DNA from: Paenibacillus sp. Soil750 | Lineage (GTDB): Bacteria; Bacillota; Bacilli; Paenibacillales; NBRC-103111 | Reading direction: 5' to 3' | Assembly (NCBI RefSeq): GCF_001428045.1 | Contig: NZ_LMSD01000001.1 | Location: 186,001-250,000, forward strand | Length of the DNA: 64,000 nucleotides | Part shown: positions 32,747 through 43,549 of the stretch, one piece after another | Layout: each line of letters begins with the position of its first letter | How positions within the stretch are numbered: position 1 is the first letter of the stretch | The notes under the pieces: model-generated | The model's input: only the letters and a program-made list of their open reading frames with translations | What the model was told of the DNA's origin: nothing | Databases searched by the model: none | Program-made: the position numbers and the translations under genes

Positions 32747-32818
32747 CGTATAGGAAGGATGACCGCCAAGAACAAGCAAGCGGTGGTCATCCTTCACATA
32801 TGAGGTGGGGGGCAAGAT

Positions 32819-33742
32819 ATGGAAACTTTTAATAAACCTCAGCAACGCCGTTCCCGCTTTCATTCAAGCGAGGCAAGGGTTGCTTACATATGCTTGATTC
32901 CGGCAATACTCGGGCTGATCTTCCTGACCTACCTGCCTCTTCTTGGCGTGTTGGGCATTAGTTTGACGAATTGGACGGGGCTAAAAAACCCTGAATTCGT
33001 CGGTTTCAGCAATTACATCACGCTATTTACCACCGATCCTTATATTAAGGATTCAATTATCGCAACGCTCTACTTTGCATTTTTATCTGTAGCCGGAAGC
33101 ATGATTTATTCACTTTTCATCGCGATGCTGTTGAATCGTAAAATTCCGGCAAGAGGATTCTTCAGAGCCGTATTCTATGTGCCTTTCGTTTTGCCTGCTG
33201 CCGCTATATATGTAGGATGGTCCTGGCTTTACGAGGCCAATTTTGGTTTCTTCAACTATCTCCTCTCCGAAATCGGATTGAATAAAGTTCTCTTTATCGC
33301 GGATTCCAATTACGTAATCCCCTCTCTTTCATTGATTGCGGTCTGGCTGTCGGGGAACTTAATCGTTATTTTTTTGGCTGGTCTTCAGAGCGTTCCGAGC
33401 GTCTATCATGAAGCGGCTGAAATGGATGGCGCGAACGGATGGAATCGCTTTCTTCATATCACCTTGCCTTGTATGACGCCGATCATCTTTTATAACCTGT
33501 TGCTGAGTCTGATCGCCAATCTCCAAGTCGTTACGCCGGCCCTTGCTCTGACCAATGGCGGTCCGGGCAACTCTTCCCGATTCATGACTTATCTGATGTA
33601 TGATCAGGCATTCGTCAATTACAAGCTGGGCTATGCCTGCGCGACGACCTTTATTATTTTCGCCATTCTTGCCGCTTTTACTGCCGTTTTGTTCAAGACG
33701 TCGAAACGGTGGATCTTTTCCGAAGGAGACGACGATAAATGA
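32819..33742 (+). CDS. Sugar ABC transporter permease (MalF/UgpA type)
   Basis: A 307-residue membrane protein with six helices; the ABC-coupling EAA loop reads YHEAAEMDGANGWNRFLHITLP (EAA...G about residues 200-213). AGGTGGGGGG lies before the ATG. Its stop overlaps the next gene by 4 bp (ATGA). No ATPase gene is in the operon. Confidence 0.92.
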   Translation: METFNKPQQRRSRFHSSEARVAYICLIPAILGLIFLTYLPLLGVLGISLTNWTGLKNPEFVGFSNYITLFTTDPYIKDSIIATLYFAFLSVAGSMIYSLFIAMLLNRKIPARGFFRAVFYVPFVLPAAAIYVGWSWLYEANFGFFNYLLSEIGLNKVLFIADSNYVIPSLSLIAVWLSGNLIVIFLAGLQSVPSVYHEAAEMDGANGWNRFLHITLPCMTPIIFYNLLLSLIANLQVVTPALALTNGGPGNSSRFMTYLMYDQAFVNYKLGYACATTFIIFAILAAFTAVLFKTSKRWIFSEGDDDK

Positions 33743-34608
33743 GCGAAGTCGCATACGCCAGATTGAAGAGCAAGAAACGCAGTGAACGAACGATGAACGT
33801 GCTTACACTTATAGTCGTCATTGTATTTGCCCTCATCGTACTCTTCCCGATTTGGTGGATATTCCGCACGTCACTGATGACGAATCCCGAGATCTACAAG
33901 TATCCGCCGTCTCTTATACCGAAAAATTGGTTGTTTTCCAATTATGAAAAAACATTGAATATATTTAAATTTTGGAAGTATCTGTGGAATACGATGATCA
34001 TTATCGTTCCTTCCTGTTTGGGGGGGACGTTCACGGCTACCTTGTGCGGATATGCTTTTGCGAGGTTGCGGTTTAAGGGCAAACAATTGATCTGGATCCT
34101 TTGCGTCGGTTCTATGCTCTTGCCTGCCATGGTAACGCTCATTCCGCTGTACATTGGATGGACGCGGGGGCTGGGGCTCCATGACAGCTATCTGCCATTG
34201 ATTCTGCCCTATTTTTGCGGCGGCGGCGCTTTTAATATCTTTTTGATCAGGCAGTTCATTCTCTCTATACCGAGAGAACTCGACCAAGCGGCAACGATAG
34301 ACGGTGCCGGGTACTTCCGGATTTTGTTCAGCATTATTATGCCGGCGATCAAGCCCGCTATGATCGTCGTTGCCTTGTTTATTTTCATCGGATTATGGAA
34401 TGATTTGCTCCAACAGATGATCTACATTAATTCGAGCGATAAATTCACCATAGCGTTGGGGCTTACCAATTTTAAAGGTCAATTAAAGCAAGATTGGTCG
34501 TTGACGATGGCAGCCACGTGCCTGTCTTTTGCGCCAGGCGTCATTTTCTACCTGGTTGGTCAAAAGTATTTTGTAGAGGGAATCACGTTGACCGGTATGA
34601 AAAGTTAA
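33739..34608 (+). CDS. Sugar ABC transporter permease (MalG/UgpE type)
   Basis: A 289-residue partner permease with six helices and the EAA-type loop ELDQAATIDGAGYFRILFSIIMP; it ends FVEGITLTGMKS, typical of the group. It overlaps the preceding permease by 4 bp. As for many Firmicute oligosaccharide importers, energy probably comes from a shared MsmX-type ATPase encoded elsewhere. Confidence 0.92.
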   Translation: MSEVAYARLKSKKRSERTMNVLTLIVVIVFALIVLFPIWWIFRTSLMTNPEIYKYPPSLIPKNWLFSNYEKTLNIFKFWKYLWNTMIIIVPSCLGGTFTATLCGYAFARLRFKGKQLIWILCVGSMLLPAMVTLIPLYIGWTRGLGLHDSYLPLILPYFCGGGAFNIFLIRQFILSIPRELDQAATIDGAGYFRILFSIIMPAIKPAMIVVALFIFIGLWNDLLQQMIYINSSDKFTIALGLTNFKGQLKQDWSLTMAATCLSFAPGVIFYLVGQKYFVEGITLTGMKS

Positions 34609-34626
34609 TCTGGAATGAGCAAAAAG

Positions 34627-34662
34627 AACCCCCTTGAAGGATAATCCTTTAGGGGGTTTTTA
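34627..34662 (+). terminator. Terminator of the GH127-ABC operon
   Basis: AACCCCCTTGAAGGAT/ATCCTTTAGGGGGTT with a short loop and TTT. Confidence 0.9.
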
Positions 34663-34754
34663 GGGTGATATTTTTAAAGAAAATTCCCACGACATTAGTT
34701 CATATAGTGTAAAAATAGGTTGTGAAACTTAAAGTAAATCGCACAAATTTTAGA

Positions 34755-34781
34755 TATGATAGAAAATGTAAGCGCTACAAA
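34755..34781 (+). promoter_or_regulatory. -10 box and cre-like site upstream of the DUF5695-like gene
   Basis: TATGAT (34755-34760) is followed by TGTAAGCGCTACAA (34767-34780), a cre-like palindrome one base short of TGTAAGCGCTTACA. The remaining leader to 34909 is ~130 nt with no ORF. Confidence 0.5.
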
Positions 34782-34909
34782 ATTTAGCGAATGACAGGAG
34801 GTTTGCCGCAGAGGATGACAGTTCGATGCAGCTAGGATCGAAGCCCAGTGGTAAGAAGAATCCCCGCTAGATGTCGAAGAAATCTAAGATGAGGAAGAGA
34901 GGTTTTCTA

Positions 34910-37900
34910 ATGAAGCAAATAATTAGTAAGTATTGGAGTAAGATGTCAAAGTCACAGCGAGTGCAACTTTTTGCAGCTTCCACGATTACGGCCGCAGCCA
35001 TTCTGTTGGTACCGCAGCTAGCTTCAGCCAATACCATTACGAATAGTAATTTTACGGTTCAGACGGGTACGAATGGCGAAATTACTTCGCTACAGATTGG
35101 CGGGGATACCTATCCAACCAATTATGTCATGAATGCAACGAATGCACCGAATCAGAACACAGCTGATCATCAATGGGTTGGGGAGCTTATGTTTACGTAT
35201 AAGCTTGGAACAGGGGCTTGGACACAAGCGCTTTCGAGTAAATCGGCGGATGGCAGAACCACTTCCCAAACGGGCAATACCGTTAATATTACGTATCAGA
35301 ATTCAACTAACAGTGCAGGGATTAAAAACTTCAAAGTCGATGAATCCTATTCCCTCGTGAGTGACTATTTGAAATGGCAAATTACCGTTACGAATACAAG
35401 CACGCAAACTTTGGAAATCGGGGATTTCGGCCTCCCGCTCCCCTTCAATGAATTTTTCACTGCCGGCAATAATGACGAAATCTATGAGACACGTGTCATT
35501 ACACATGCTTTTATCGGTAACAATAGTTCGTATATCGTGGCGCAGCGCCCTAGCGGTATTGGCCCTTCTCTGCTTATGGTACCTGACACGACGACGGGAG
35601 CGGGACTTGAGTATCAAGACAATTGGCGCGTTGAGGAGCATCCAGGCAGCATGTGGGCAGCGGATCAAGGGGGCTATGCGAAGGGGTTGAATGTGTACTA
35701 TATCCACTCCAATGTGATTAAAAGCAATGGTCGTGGATATTTGCCCAACACGAGCCTAACGTTAGCACCAGGCGCAAGTAAAACGTATGCCTTCAAATTT
35801 TTCAAAGCTGCAGATGAGTATGCCGTTCAAGATAGGCTGTATAGCGAAGGTATGGTTGATTTCAATGTGGTTCCTGGCATGATTGTACCAACGAATCAGA
35901 CGGCTAAGTTCGATTTGCACACATCCAAAACGATTACTGCCGTTACGCCGCAATACCCATCCGAGACGACAATTACTTCTTTAGGTACAACGGGAACGGA
36001 TCACAAATTGTATCAGATGACGATGACCCATTTGGGACAGAACAATATTACGGTTACGTACGGCTCAGGGGAGAAGACAGTTCTCCAATTCTATGCCATT
36101 GAACCTATTGATGCGGCATTACAGCGACATTCGACGTTCATGGTGAACAATCAACAATGGAATGTGCCAGGGGATATTCGCGATAAAGTGTTCGACGACT
36201 GGATGATGCAGACCAAAGCCAAGCGGAACAATTTCGCAGGATACTGGGGTTGGGGAGATGATTGGGGGCTTACACATGGTCAATTCCTTGCTGAAAAAAA
36301 TGCGATTACGCCTATCGCTTCTGAAGTAACAGCCGTAGATAATTATTTGGAAACGGCCGTATGGACGAATTTGATGAATGGCCATCATACCGATTATCTT
36401 GTTCCAGATTTTCTAATGGCGCAACCAAACACAACGCCAACCTATCGGGGCTATGCGTATCCGCATATTTATAATACGTACTTCAGTATGTATAAAATTG
36501 CTAAGTTTTACCCGAATCTGGTGACATACAAGAATCCCAAAAATACGTATTTGCTTCGCGCATATAATGTATTCAAAGCCTTATATGACGGTCCAGTTGC
36601 CTACAACTGGGAGACGGGATTAATGGGCGAGTTAACGACACCAGACATTATTAAAGCACTTCAAGATGAGGGCTATACGACACAAGCGAACGATATCATC
36701 AGCAAAATGGCAACGAAATACAGCAATTTTTCAGCAAATTCCTATCCATACGGATCAGAATACAGCTATGACAATACAGGGGAAGAATCGGTCTACATGC
36801 TGGCTAAGATGAATAATAACAATACCATCAAAGGTAAAATTAATGCCAAAACGAGAGCAGCACGCGGTCATATGCCAGTGTGGTATTACTACACCGATCC
36901 TGTAACCATTACGGGGGACAACTGGTGGAATTTCCAGTACAGCACGTCACTTGCAGGTTATGCGATGGACGACTGGATTCGTACGAATTCAACGAAACCG
37001 GAGCAAGAGCAGCGGTTATCCTATGCCGCTAAAATAGCCAATATAAGTGCGATCAATTCTGGTCAAATTAGTAGTGATGCTGCTAATATTGGTGCTGTTT
37101 CTTGGACTTATCAAGCAAGTAAAGGAAATCACGGCGCTCTAGGCCTGGATGGCGGTCCTCTATTTAATGGCTGGCGCGGGATGAGCGGTGAAGCTGATCT
37201 TGGGCTGTTCGGTGCTTTGAAAATTCTAAGTGCGGATGTTGCCGTTGATCCCATCTTTGGCTTGTATGGCTATGGGGCGGACGTAACCCTAAGCAGCGGG
37301 AAATATACGATTACGCCGAAGGACGGCTTGTTCAAACGTTTGCATCTCATTACGGAGAAGTTCTCCATGGAACTTGAGCGTGACCAATATACATCAGCAA
37401 TCGTGGCTACAGCTAAGAATGATGTCAACTTTACTTTGAAAAATTCCACCACAACAGCAGCCCACGTTACGAAAGTCACGTTCACGGGTCTTGCAGCAGG
37501 TACCTATAATGTGCTTGTGAACAACGTGCAAACAGGCACGGTGACGGCGACGTCAGGCGCTAAAACCATCGTTAACCTTAGCGTTGGAACGAACGCCACG
37601 TACGATGTGAAACTGCAAGTGGGCACACCGTCAGGACCTCAAGATGTAGCACCACAAGGGACAGCGACGACGTCGTTCGTATCAGCTTGGGAAAGTCTTG
37701 CAGGTCTGAACGATGGTTATGCACCAACAAGTTCAAATGACAGAGGACATTCTGTGTATGGAAACTGGGATAATCCAGGTACAACGCAATGGGTGCAATA
37801 CGACTTTGCATCAGCGAAAACAGTATCTAGTACAGCGATTTATTGGTTTGACGATAATCAAGGTATCGATCTCCCAGCCTCCTATACCATACAGTATTGG

Positions 37901-38071
37901 AATGGAACCGCATGGGTTAATGTAGCAAGCCCGTCAGGACTAGGAGTTCTCGCCAATCAATACAACACGACGACATTTACGCCTGTTTCTACTACCAAAA
38001 TCCGCGTCAACATAACAGCCAAAGCGACCACATCAACAGGAATTGAATCGTGGCGAGTATTCGGAACATAA
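34910..38071 (+). CDS. Large secreted DUF5695-like protein with C-terminal beta-sandwich, probable glycoside hydrolase
   Basis: 1053 residues from ATG 34910, which has AGAGG 9 bp upstream; earlier ATGs at 34871 and 34889 lack one. A signal peptide ends near ASANT (residues ~41-43). Residues ~45-290 form a beta domain (TADHQWVGELMFTYKL), ~390-770 a helical barrel (FAGYWGWGDDWGLTHGQFLAEKNA, HHTDYLVPDF, WETGLMGELTTPD, GEESVYMLAK, NWWNFQYSTSLAGYAMDDW), consistent with a DUF5695 (alpha/alpha)6-type putative glycosidase. The last ~140 residues resemble a discoidin-like carbohydrate-binding domain (HSVYGNWDNPGTTQWVQYDF...IESWRVFG). Substrate and catalytic residues are not known to me; context suggests pectin or arabinan. 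Confidence 0.72.
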   Translation: MKQIISKYWSKMSKSQRVQLFAASTITAAAILLVPQLASANTITNSNFTVQTGTNGEITSLQIGGDTYPTNYVMNATNAPNQNTADHQWVGELMFTYKLGTGAWTQALSSKSADGRTTSQTGNTVNITYQNSTNSAGIKNFKVDESYSLVSDYLKWQITVTNTSTQTLEIGDFGLPLPFNEFFTAGNNDEIYETRVITHAFIGNNSSYIVAQRPSGIGPSLLMVPDTTTGAGLEYQDNWRVEEHPGSMWAADQGGYAKGLNVYYIHSNVIKSNGRGYLPNTSLTLAPGASKTYAFKFFKAADEYAVQDRLYSEGMVDFNVVPGMIVPTNQTAKFDLHTSKTITAVTPQYPSETTITSLGTTGTDHKLYQMTMTHLGQNNITVTYGSGEKTVLQFYAIEPIDAALQRHSTFMVNNQQWNVPGDIRDKVFDDWMMQTKAKRNNFAGYWGWGDDWGLTHGQFLAEKNAITPIASEVTAVDNYLETAVWTNLMNGHHTDYLVPDFLMAQPNTTPTYRGYAYPHIYNTYFSMYKIAKFYPNLVTYKNPKNTYLLRAYNVFKALYDGPVAYNWETGLMGELTTPDIIKALQDEGYTTQANDIISKMATKYSNFSANSYPYGSEYSYDNTGEESVYMLAKMNNNNTIKGKINAKTRAARGHMPVWYYYTDPVTITGDNWWNFQYSTSLAGYAMDDWIRTNSTKPEQEQRLSYAAKIANISAINSGQISSDAANIGAVSWTYQASKGNHGALGLDGGPLFNGWRGMSGEADLGLFGALKILSADVAVDPIFGLYGYGADVTLSSGKYTITPKDGLFKRLHLITEKFSMELERDQYTSAIVATAKNDVNFTLKNSTTTAAHVTKVTFTGLAAGTYNVLVNNVQTGTVTATSGAKTIVNLSVGTNATYDVKLQVGTPSGPQDVAPQGTATTSFVSAWESLAGLNDGYAPTSSNDRGHSVYGNWDNPGTTQWVQYDFASAKTVSSTAIYWFDDNQGIDLPASYTIQYWNGTAWVNVASPSGLGVLANQYNTTTFTPVSTTKIRVNITAKATTSTGIESWRVFGT

Positions 38072-38081
38072 TTCATTTAAT

Positions 38082-38127
38082 AGAGGCTGCCTCTCGGATC
38101 TTTGTAAATCTGCAGGGCAGCTTTCCT
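38082..38127 (+). terminator. Weak terminator-like hairpin
   Basis: AGGCTGCC and GGGCAGCTTT arms with a long loop. Confidence 0.4.
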
Positions 38128-38138
38128 ATGAAAAATAG

Positions 38139-39689
<1,551 letters not shown>

Positions 39690-39700
39690 GTGAACGAGAG

Positions 39701-39739
39701 ATAGCCAGTAACCTTGAGATATCTAGGTTGCTGGCTATT
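39701..39739. terminator. Bidirectional terminator between GH51 and AraC genes
   Basis: ATAGCCAGTAACCT-tgagatatct-AGGTTGCTGGCTAT, flanked by TTATTT on the plus strand and serving convergent genes. Confidence 0.85.
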
Positions 39740-39778
39740 TATTTAAGTAAGCGAAGTTACCCTTCTGTGCACCAGATG

Positions 39779-39845
39779 AATAGATGGAAAATATACAGTT
39801 GAAAATTGGGATTTTGTGATCATACGCCGAATAGATGGAAAACCA
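39779..39845. repeat. Degenerate copies of the AACTGGAT/ATCCAGTT intergenic repeat
   Basis: AATAGATGGAAAATATACAGTT at 39779-39800 and AATAGATGGAAAACC at 39830-39845 match the right half of the repeat family seen at 18770 and 44762, in a diverged form. Confidence 0.45.
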
Positions 39846-39897
39846 ACAAGGTCCTCCGGCGAGATCCCATGTTCGCGTCTCATGCTGGGCATGACGG

Positions 39898-40788
39898 TCA
39901 TGAATGGCCTGTATAGTTTTTACGGAAATTCAAAGGAGAGATCCCTTCCTTGGTAGAGAAGCAGTGTGAGAAGTAGGAGGCGTGTTGAAAGCCGCTCTCT
40001 TCCGCAACTCTCGCCATGGTCCAATTGGTCTGAATCAGCAACTTCTTGGACTGTTCGATACGAAATTGAAGCAAATAGTCATTAGGTGTCATCCCGAACA
40101 CCTTCAACATGCATTTGGCAATGTAATTAGGATGATAATTCAGATGCTCTTGCAAGAGGGCATTGGATATTTTCTTCGTATAATTTTGGCGAATAAATAG
40201 CTCCACTTTCTCAGCTAAATGAAACGCAGTCATGTCGGTTGTTGAAATTAATTCACGGTTAATATGCTGCATAAACAATTGAAAGGTATTCTGTTTCCTC
40301 CAATTGCGTTGGGAGCGCGACTCCTGTTCCAAATCGAAGAAATATTCTAAGATTTCTAAGGCTTTGTGATTCAGTTTCATATATTTGGGGATAAATATGG
40401 AATTCACTTCCGCATGATTAAGGAAAGCCTTCTGTTTGTGATCCTCAATGAGAGCATTCTGATTCGCTAAACACGCATCCATATCCATGTACTCATCCCA
40501 AGCGCCATACGTATGGAAATGGATCCAAAGAATTTCAGCTTCTTGCTCACAAGGAGCCGTTCCGAAATGCGAGAGATCGGGTCTTAGAATGATGGCATCA
40601 TTAGGCTGAAGTGTCCATTCATTCGTTCCTTCTCCGATGAATATAGTCCCTTTCTTAACGACGATGAGGTCGAAGGCACCGATGTTTGTCCTACTTATAT
40701 GACTCTCCCCAATTTCATAGTAAGCGCTTCCGCAATCTAAGAAATAAGGAATCGGTGGAGCAATGAAGTGAAGAACGGTTGGTTTCAT
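39898..40788 (-). CDS. AraC family transcriptional regulator
   Basis: A 296-residue regulator whose ATG follows ACGAGGTAGGCC. The N-terminal cupin sensor is clear (VVKKGTIFIGEGTNEWTLQPNDAIILRPDLSHFG), and the C-terminal pair of helix-turn-helix motifs ends in WTMARVAEESGFQHASYFSHCFSTKEGISP. It is convergent with the GH51 gene and divergent from the NAD-salvage genes. A role in arabinose or oligosaccharide control is likely from position, not proven. Confidence 0.9.
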   Translation of the reverse strand: MKPTVLHFIAPPIPYFLDCGSAYYEIGESHISRTNIGAFDLIVVKKGTIFIGEGTNEWTLQPNDAIILRPDLSHFGTAPCEQEAEILWIHFHTYGAWDEYMDMDACLANQNALIEDHKQKAFLNHAEVNSIFIPKYMKLNHKALEILEYFFDLEQESRSQRNWRKQNTFQLFMQHINRELISTTDMTAFHLAEKVELFIRQNYTKKISNALLQEHLNYHPNYIAKCMLKVFGMTPNDYLLQFRIEQSKKLLIQTNWTMARVAEESGFQHASYFSHCFSTKEGISPLNFRKNYTGHS

Positions 40789-40938
40789 GGCCTACCTCGT
40801 TAAGATCGAATTTGTATCCAACATTTGTGATGGATATGCTTATTTATATTTTACGTGAAGTGCCATGCGAAAGAAAGTGATTTTGGCGAAATGATGAGTC
40901 TTTTTACAGTGGGACAACGTCAAACGGGCTAACCCCAC

Positions 40939-40977
40939 TTGACAACTCATTTAAATATGTCATAATGATAATATCAT
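40939..40977 (+). promoter_or_regulatory. nrtR promoter with candidate NrtR operator
   Basis: TTGACA (40939-40944), a 16-bp spacer and CATAAT (40961-40966). ATGATA-A-TATCAT (40965-40977) is a perfect 6-bp inverted repeat overlapping the -10 box. The 18-bp block around it recurs with one change at 41806-41823 before pnuC. Confidence 0.65.
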
Positions 40978-41010
40978 ATCGACATTAAAGTTACGAAAGC
41001 AGGTGCCACA

Positions 41011-41781
41011 ATGGACACGAACGAAAAAGAGTCGAACTACTCCTCCCATAAATATCGAACACCAGATGGTGCACCGAGTGATATTGTCATTTTCACCATT
41101 ACCTCCAGGGAAAAGAGCACAACCAAAAAGGCGCTGCCCATTCGGGACTTACAGGTCCTGCTGATTCAAAGAAAACAATGGCCATTCGAAGGCCATTGGG
41201 CTTTACCTGGTGGGTTTTGTCAAGAGTCAGAGAGTATGTATTCATGTGCACGGAGGGAGCTTCAAGAGGAGACTGGTGTCGCGGATGTTCATATGGAATA
41301 TTTAAACGTCTATAGTGAACCAGGGCGTGATCCGAGAGGATGGATCATCTCTCATGCTTTCTATGCCTTAGTTAACGAGAAAATGTTGGCTGAAAGACGC
41401 GCCGACACAGACGCTTCGGATGTGCAATTATTTACGATTGAGGAAGCGCTAAAGTTAGAGTTGGCTTTTGATCATCGGCAAATATTGGCGGACGCCTTAC
41501 AACAGATTCAGAAAAAGATGCTAACGACAACCATTGCCAAGGAATTTCTTCCCGAAGAGTTCACCATCGGTGAACTGTACCAAGTGATTCAAACGGTCGT
41601 GCCACATTTTGAGGAAAGCAACTTCATTCGCAAAATCACATCTACGCAAAGCCGCAAAGGTATTATTGAAGAAGCGGTGGATCGTAACGGAGAGCCGAAG
41701 CTTTCCAATCGTTACTCGCAAAGAGCCGCACAGCTCTATCGCTTTACTGATCTGACGCCTCAGCTATCCATTTATAGCTAG
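41011..41781 (+). CDS. nrtR: NrtR-like Nudix transcriptional regulator of NAD metabolism
   Basis: A 256-residue protein: an N-terminal Nudix domain whose box GFCQES-E-SMYSCAR-REL-QEETGV (residues ~68-90) is intact, then a C-terminal ~90-residue winged helix (LPEEFTIGELYQVIQTVVPH, NFIRKI, GEPKLSNRYSQRAAQLYRF). This two-domain layout is NrtR, which senses ADP-ribose and represses NAD genes. The intact Nudix box suggests catalytic ADP-ribose hydrolysis may be kept. The following pnuC, nadR-like and ADP-ribosylglycohydrolase genes support the call. Confidence 0.87.
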   Translation: MDTNEKESNYSSHKYRTPDGAPSDIVIFTITSREKSTTKKALPIRDLQVLLIQRKQWPFEGHWALPGGFCQESESMYSCARRELQEETGVADVHMEYLNVYSEPGRDPRGWIISHAFYALVNEKMLAERRADTDASDVQLFTIEEALKLELAFDHRQILADALQQIQKKMLTTTIAKEFLPEEFTIGELYQVIQTVVPHFEESNFIRKITSTQSRKGIIEEAVDRNGEPKLSNRYSQRAAQLYRFTDLTPQLSIYS

Positions 41782-41805
41782 GCGCTTCTCTTTTAGCTTT
41801 TGATA

Positions 41806-41826
41806 ATGTCATAATGATAGTATTGT
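41806..41826 (+). promoter_or_regulatory. Candidate NrtR operator upstream of pnuC
   Basis: ATGTCATAATGATAGTAT matches the nrtR upstream block at 17 of 18 positions; ATGATA-G-TATTGT is the degenerate inverted repeat. Confidence 0.6.
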
Positions 41827-41859
41827 TAGCTTGGAGTTAAACTTAAGGAGGCGTTACGT

Positions 41860-42525
41860 ATGAGAAAAGCATGGTCATTCTTGGCATTATTCGTCTGTAT
41901 GGTCGCCATTGCGATATACACCTCATCAACAGCAATCGAAATCATTGCGACTACGACAGGTTTGTTATGCGTATGGTTAACAGCAAAGGAAAATATATGG
42001 TCATGGCCAATTGGACTGGTCAATGTAGGTTGTTTCTTCGTGATGTTTTGGGAAGCGAAATTATATGCGGATACGATGCTGCAGGTGTTCTTTTTCATAT
42101 TGAGCGTGTATGGTTGGATCATTTGGCTGACAAAAAGAGAAGGTACCAAGGTGCGTCCGACTAGAAAAATAACACGGAGACTCACGTTCCTATTAAGTAT
42201 ATTCTTGGTGGTGATGACCCTGCTCTGGGGCTATGTTCTACAAACATACACAGATGCCTCGATTCCCTATGCAGATGCATTCATTGCTACGTTAAGTCTC
42301 ATTGCACAGTATCTACTTTCGTCAAAAGTGCTAGAGAATTGGCTCATCTGGATTGCTGTCGACGTGATGTCAGTAGCGATGTATGCTTACAAAGATTTGT
42401 ATGCAGTTGCCTTCTTATACGTTATTTTCTTGTTCATCGCTATTGCTGGCTATGTGGGATGGAAACGGGCGTTACACATGGAAGATCGGAGGGAACCCCT
42501 ATGTCACAACACAGAACAGGCTTAA
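41860..42525 (+). CDS. pnuC: PnuC family nicotinamide riboside/mononucleotide transporter
   Basis: A 221-residue integral membrane protein with about seven helices. The block AKENIWSWPIGLVNVGCFFVMF and later YGWIIWLTKR are PnuC signatures. It takes up nicotinamide riboside by facilitated diffusion, trapped by phosphorylation. AGGAGG lies before the ATG. Its end overlaps the next gene's start by 25 bp. The neighbouring NadR-like kinase would phosphorylate the imported riboside. Confidence 0.92.
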   Translation: MRKAWSFLALFVCMVAIAIYTSSTAIEIIATTTGLLCVWLTAKENIWSWPIGLVNVGCFFVMFWEAKLYADTMLQVFFFILSVYGWIIWLTKREGTKVRPTRKITRRLTFLLSIFLVVMTLLWGYVLQTYTDASIPYADAFIATLSLIAQYLLSSKVLENWLIWIAVDVMSVAMYAYKDLYAVAFLYVIFLFIAIAGYVGWKRALHMEDRREPLCHNTEQA

Positions 42526-43544
42526 CGCTAGGTAAATTTGCACCGCTGCATGCGGGTCATCAATACATGATCGAGACTGCGATCAAGGAGATGGATGAAG
42601 TGATCGTTGTCATCTATGACTGTCCTGAAACGACGGATATCCCTTTGCGTGTGCGATCCAATTGGATACGTACCCTCTATCCGCAGGTACAGGTTATTGA
42701 AGCATGGGATGGTTCTAATGAAATAGGCGATACGCCAGCGATTAAAAGGATGCATGAGGCCTATATCCTGCAGAAGCTGGAGGGGCGGAAGATCACACAT
42801 TTCTATTCCAGTGAGTTTTATGGTGAGCACATGAGCGCGGCTTTGGGTGCAGTGAATCGCCAGGTTGATCCGGATCGGAACACGTTTCCGGTCTCGGGCA
42901 CGCAAGTGCGGGGGAATCCTTTTGACAATAGAAAGTTTCTGAGTCCGGTTGTTTATAAAGATCTGATTACGAAAGTCGTATTTCTTGGCGCTCCCTCGAC
43001 GGGCAAATCCACACTTACCGCTTACATGGCGAAACAGATGCATACAGGTTGGATGATGGAGTACGGACGGGAATATTGGGAGAAACATCAAGTGGATCGC
43101 AGATTATCGTTAGAGCAGTTAGAAGAGATCGCGGAGGGGCATTTGGAAAGAGAGGAGCTTCTCGTGAAAGAAGCGCGTGATGTCCTCTTCGTGGATACCA
43201 ATTCGATTACAACGTATATGTTTTCTCATTATTATCATGGTACGGCTACGCCACGTTTGACTCAACTGGCAGTGGATGCGGCGTCGCGGTATGAGCTTGT
43301 TTTTGTTTGCGATACCGATATTCCTTATGCAGATACTTGGGATCGTTCGGGGGAGGTGCAGCGGTTTGTGTTCCAGAAGCAGATTATCGCAGATCTCAAA
43401 ATGAGACAGATCCCGTATTTCCTATTACAAGGAACGCTCGAAGAAAGAGCGGAGAAAGTCTGTCATATTTTGAAGACATATCATAAATATCATAGTTTGA
43501 GTGAATGTCTAATGACGCAAGCAGGTAGTGGGGGAAGGGAGTAA
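42501..43544 (+). CDS. NadR-like bifunctional NMN adenylyltransferase/ribosylnicotinamide kinase
   Basis: 347 residues from ATG 42501, which has GGAGG upstream; the open frame reaches back to 42339 inside pnuC but without a start signal. The N-terminal nucleotidyltransferase has GKFAPLHAGH (HxGH at residues 17-20) and FPVSGTQVRGNP (ISxTxxR-type). The C-terminal kinase has the P-loop GAPSTGKST at about residue 163, MEYGREYWEKH and VFVDTNSITT. The enterobacterial NadR helix-turn-helix is absent, in keeping with regulation by NrtR. The pair makes NAD from nicotinamide riboside in two steps. Confidence 0.9.
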   Translation: MSQHRTGLTLGKFAPLHAGHQYMIETAIKEMDEVIVVIYDCPETTDIPLRVRSNWIRTLYPQVQVIEAWDGSNEIGDTPAIKRMHEAYILQKLEGRKITHFYSSEFYGEHMSAALGAVNRQVDPDRNTFPVSGTQVRGNPFDNRKFLSPVVYKDLITKVVFLGAPSTGKSTLTAYMAKQMHTGWMMEYGREYWEKHQVDRRLSLEQLEEIAEGHLEREELLVKEARDVLFVDTNSITTYMFSHYYHGTATPRLTQLAVDAASRYELVFVCDTDIPYADTWDRSGEVQRFVFQKQIIADLKMRQIPYFLLQGTLEERAEKVCHILKTYHKYHSLSECLMTQAGSGGRE

Positions 43545-43549
43545 TAAGC

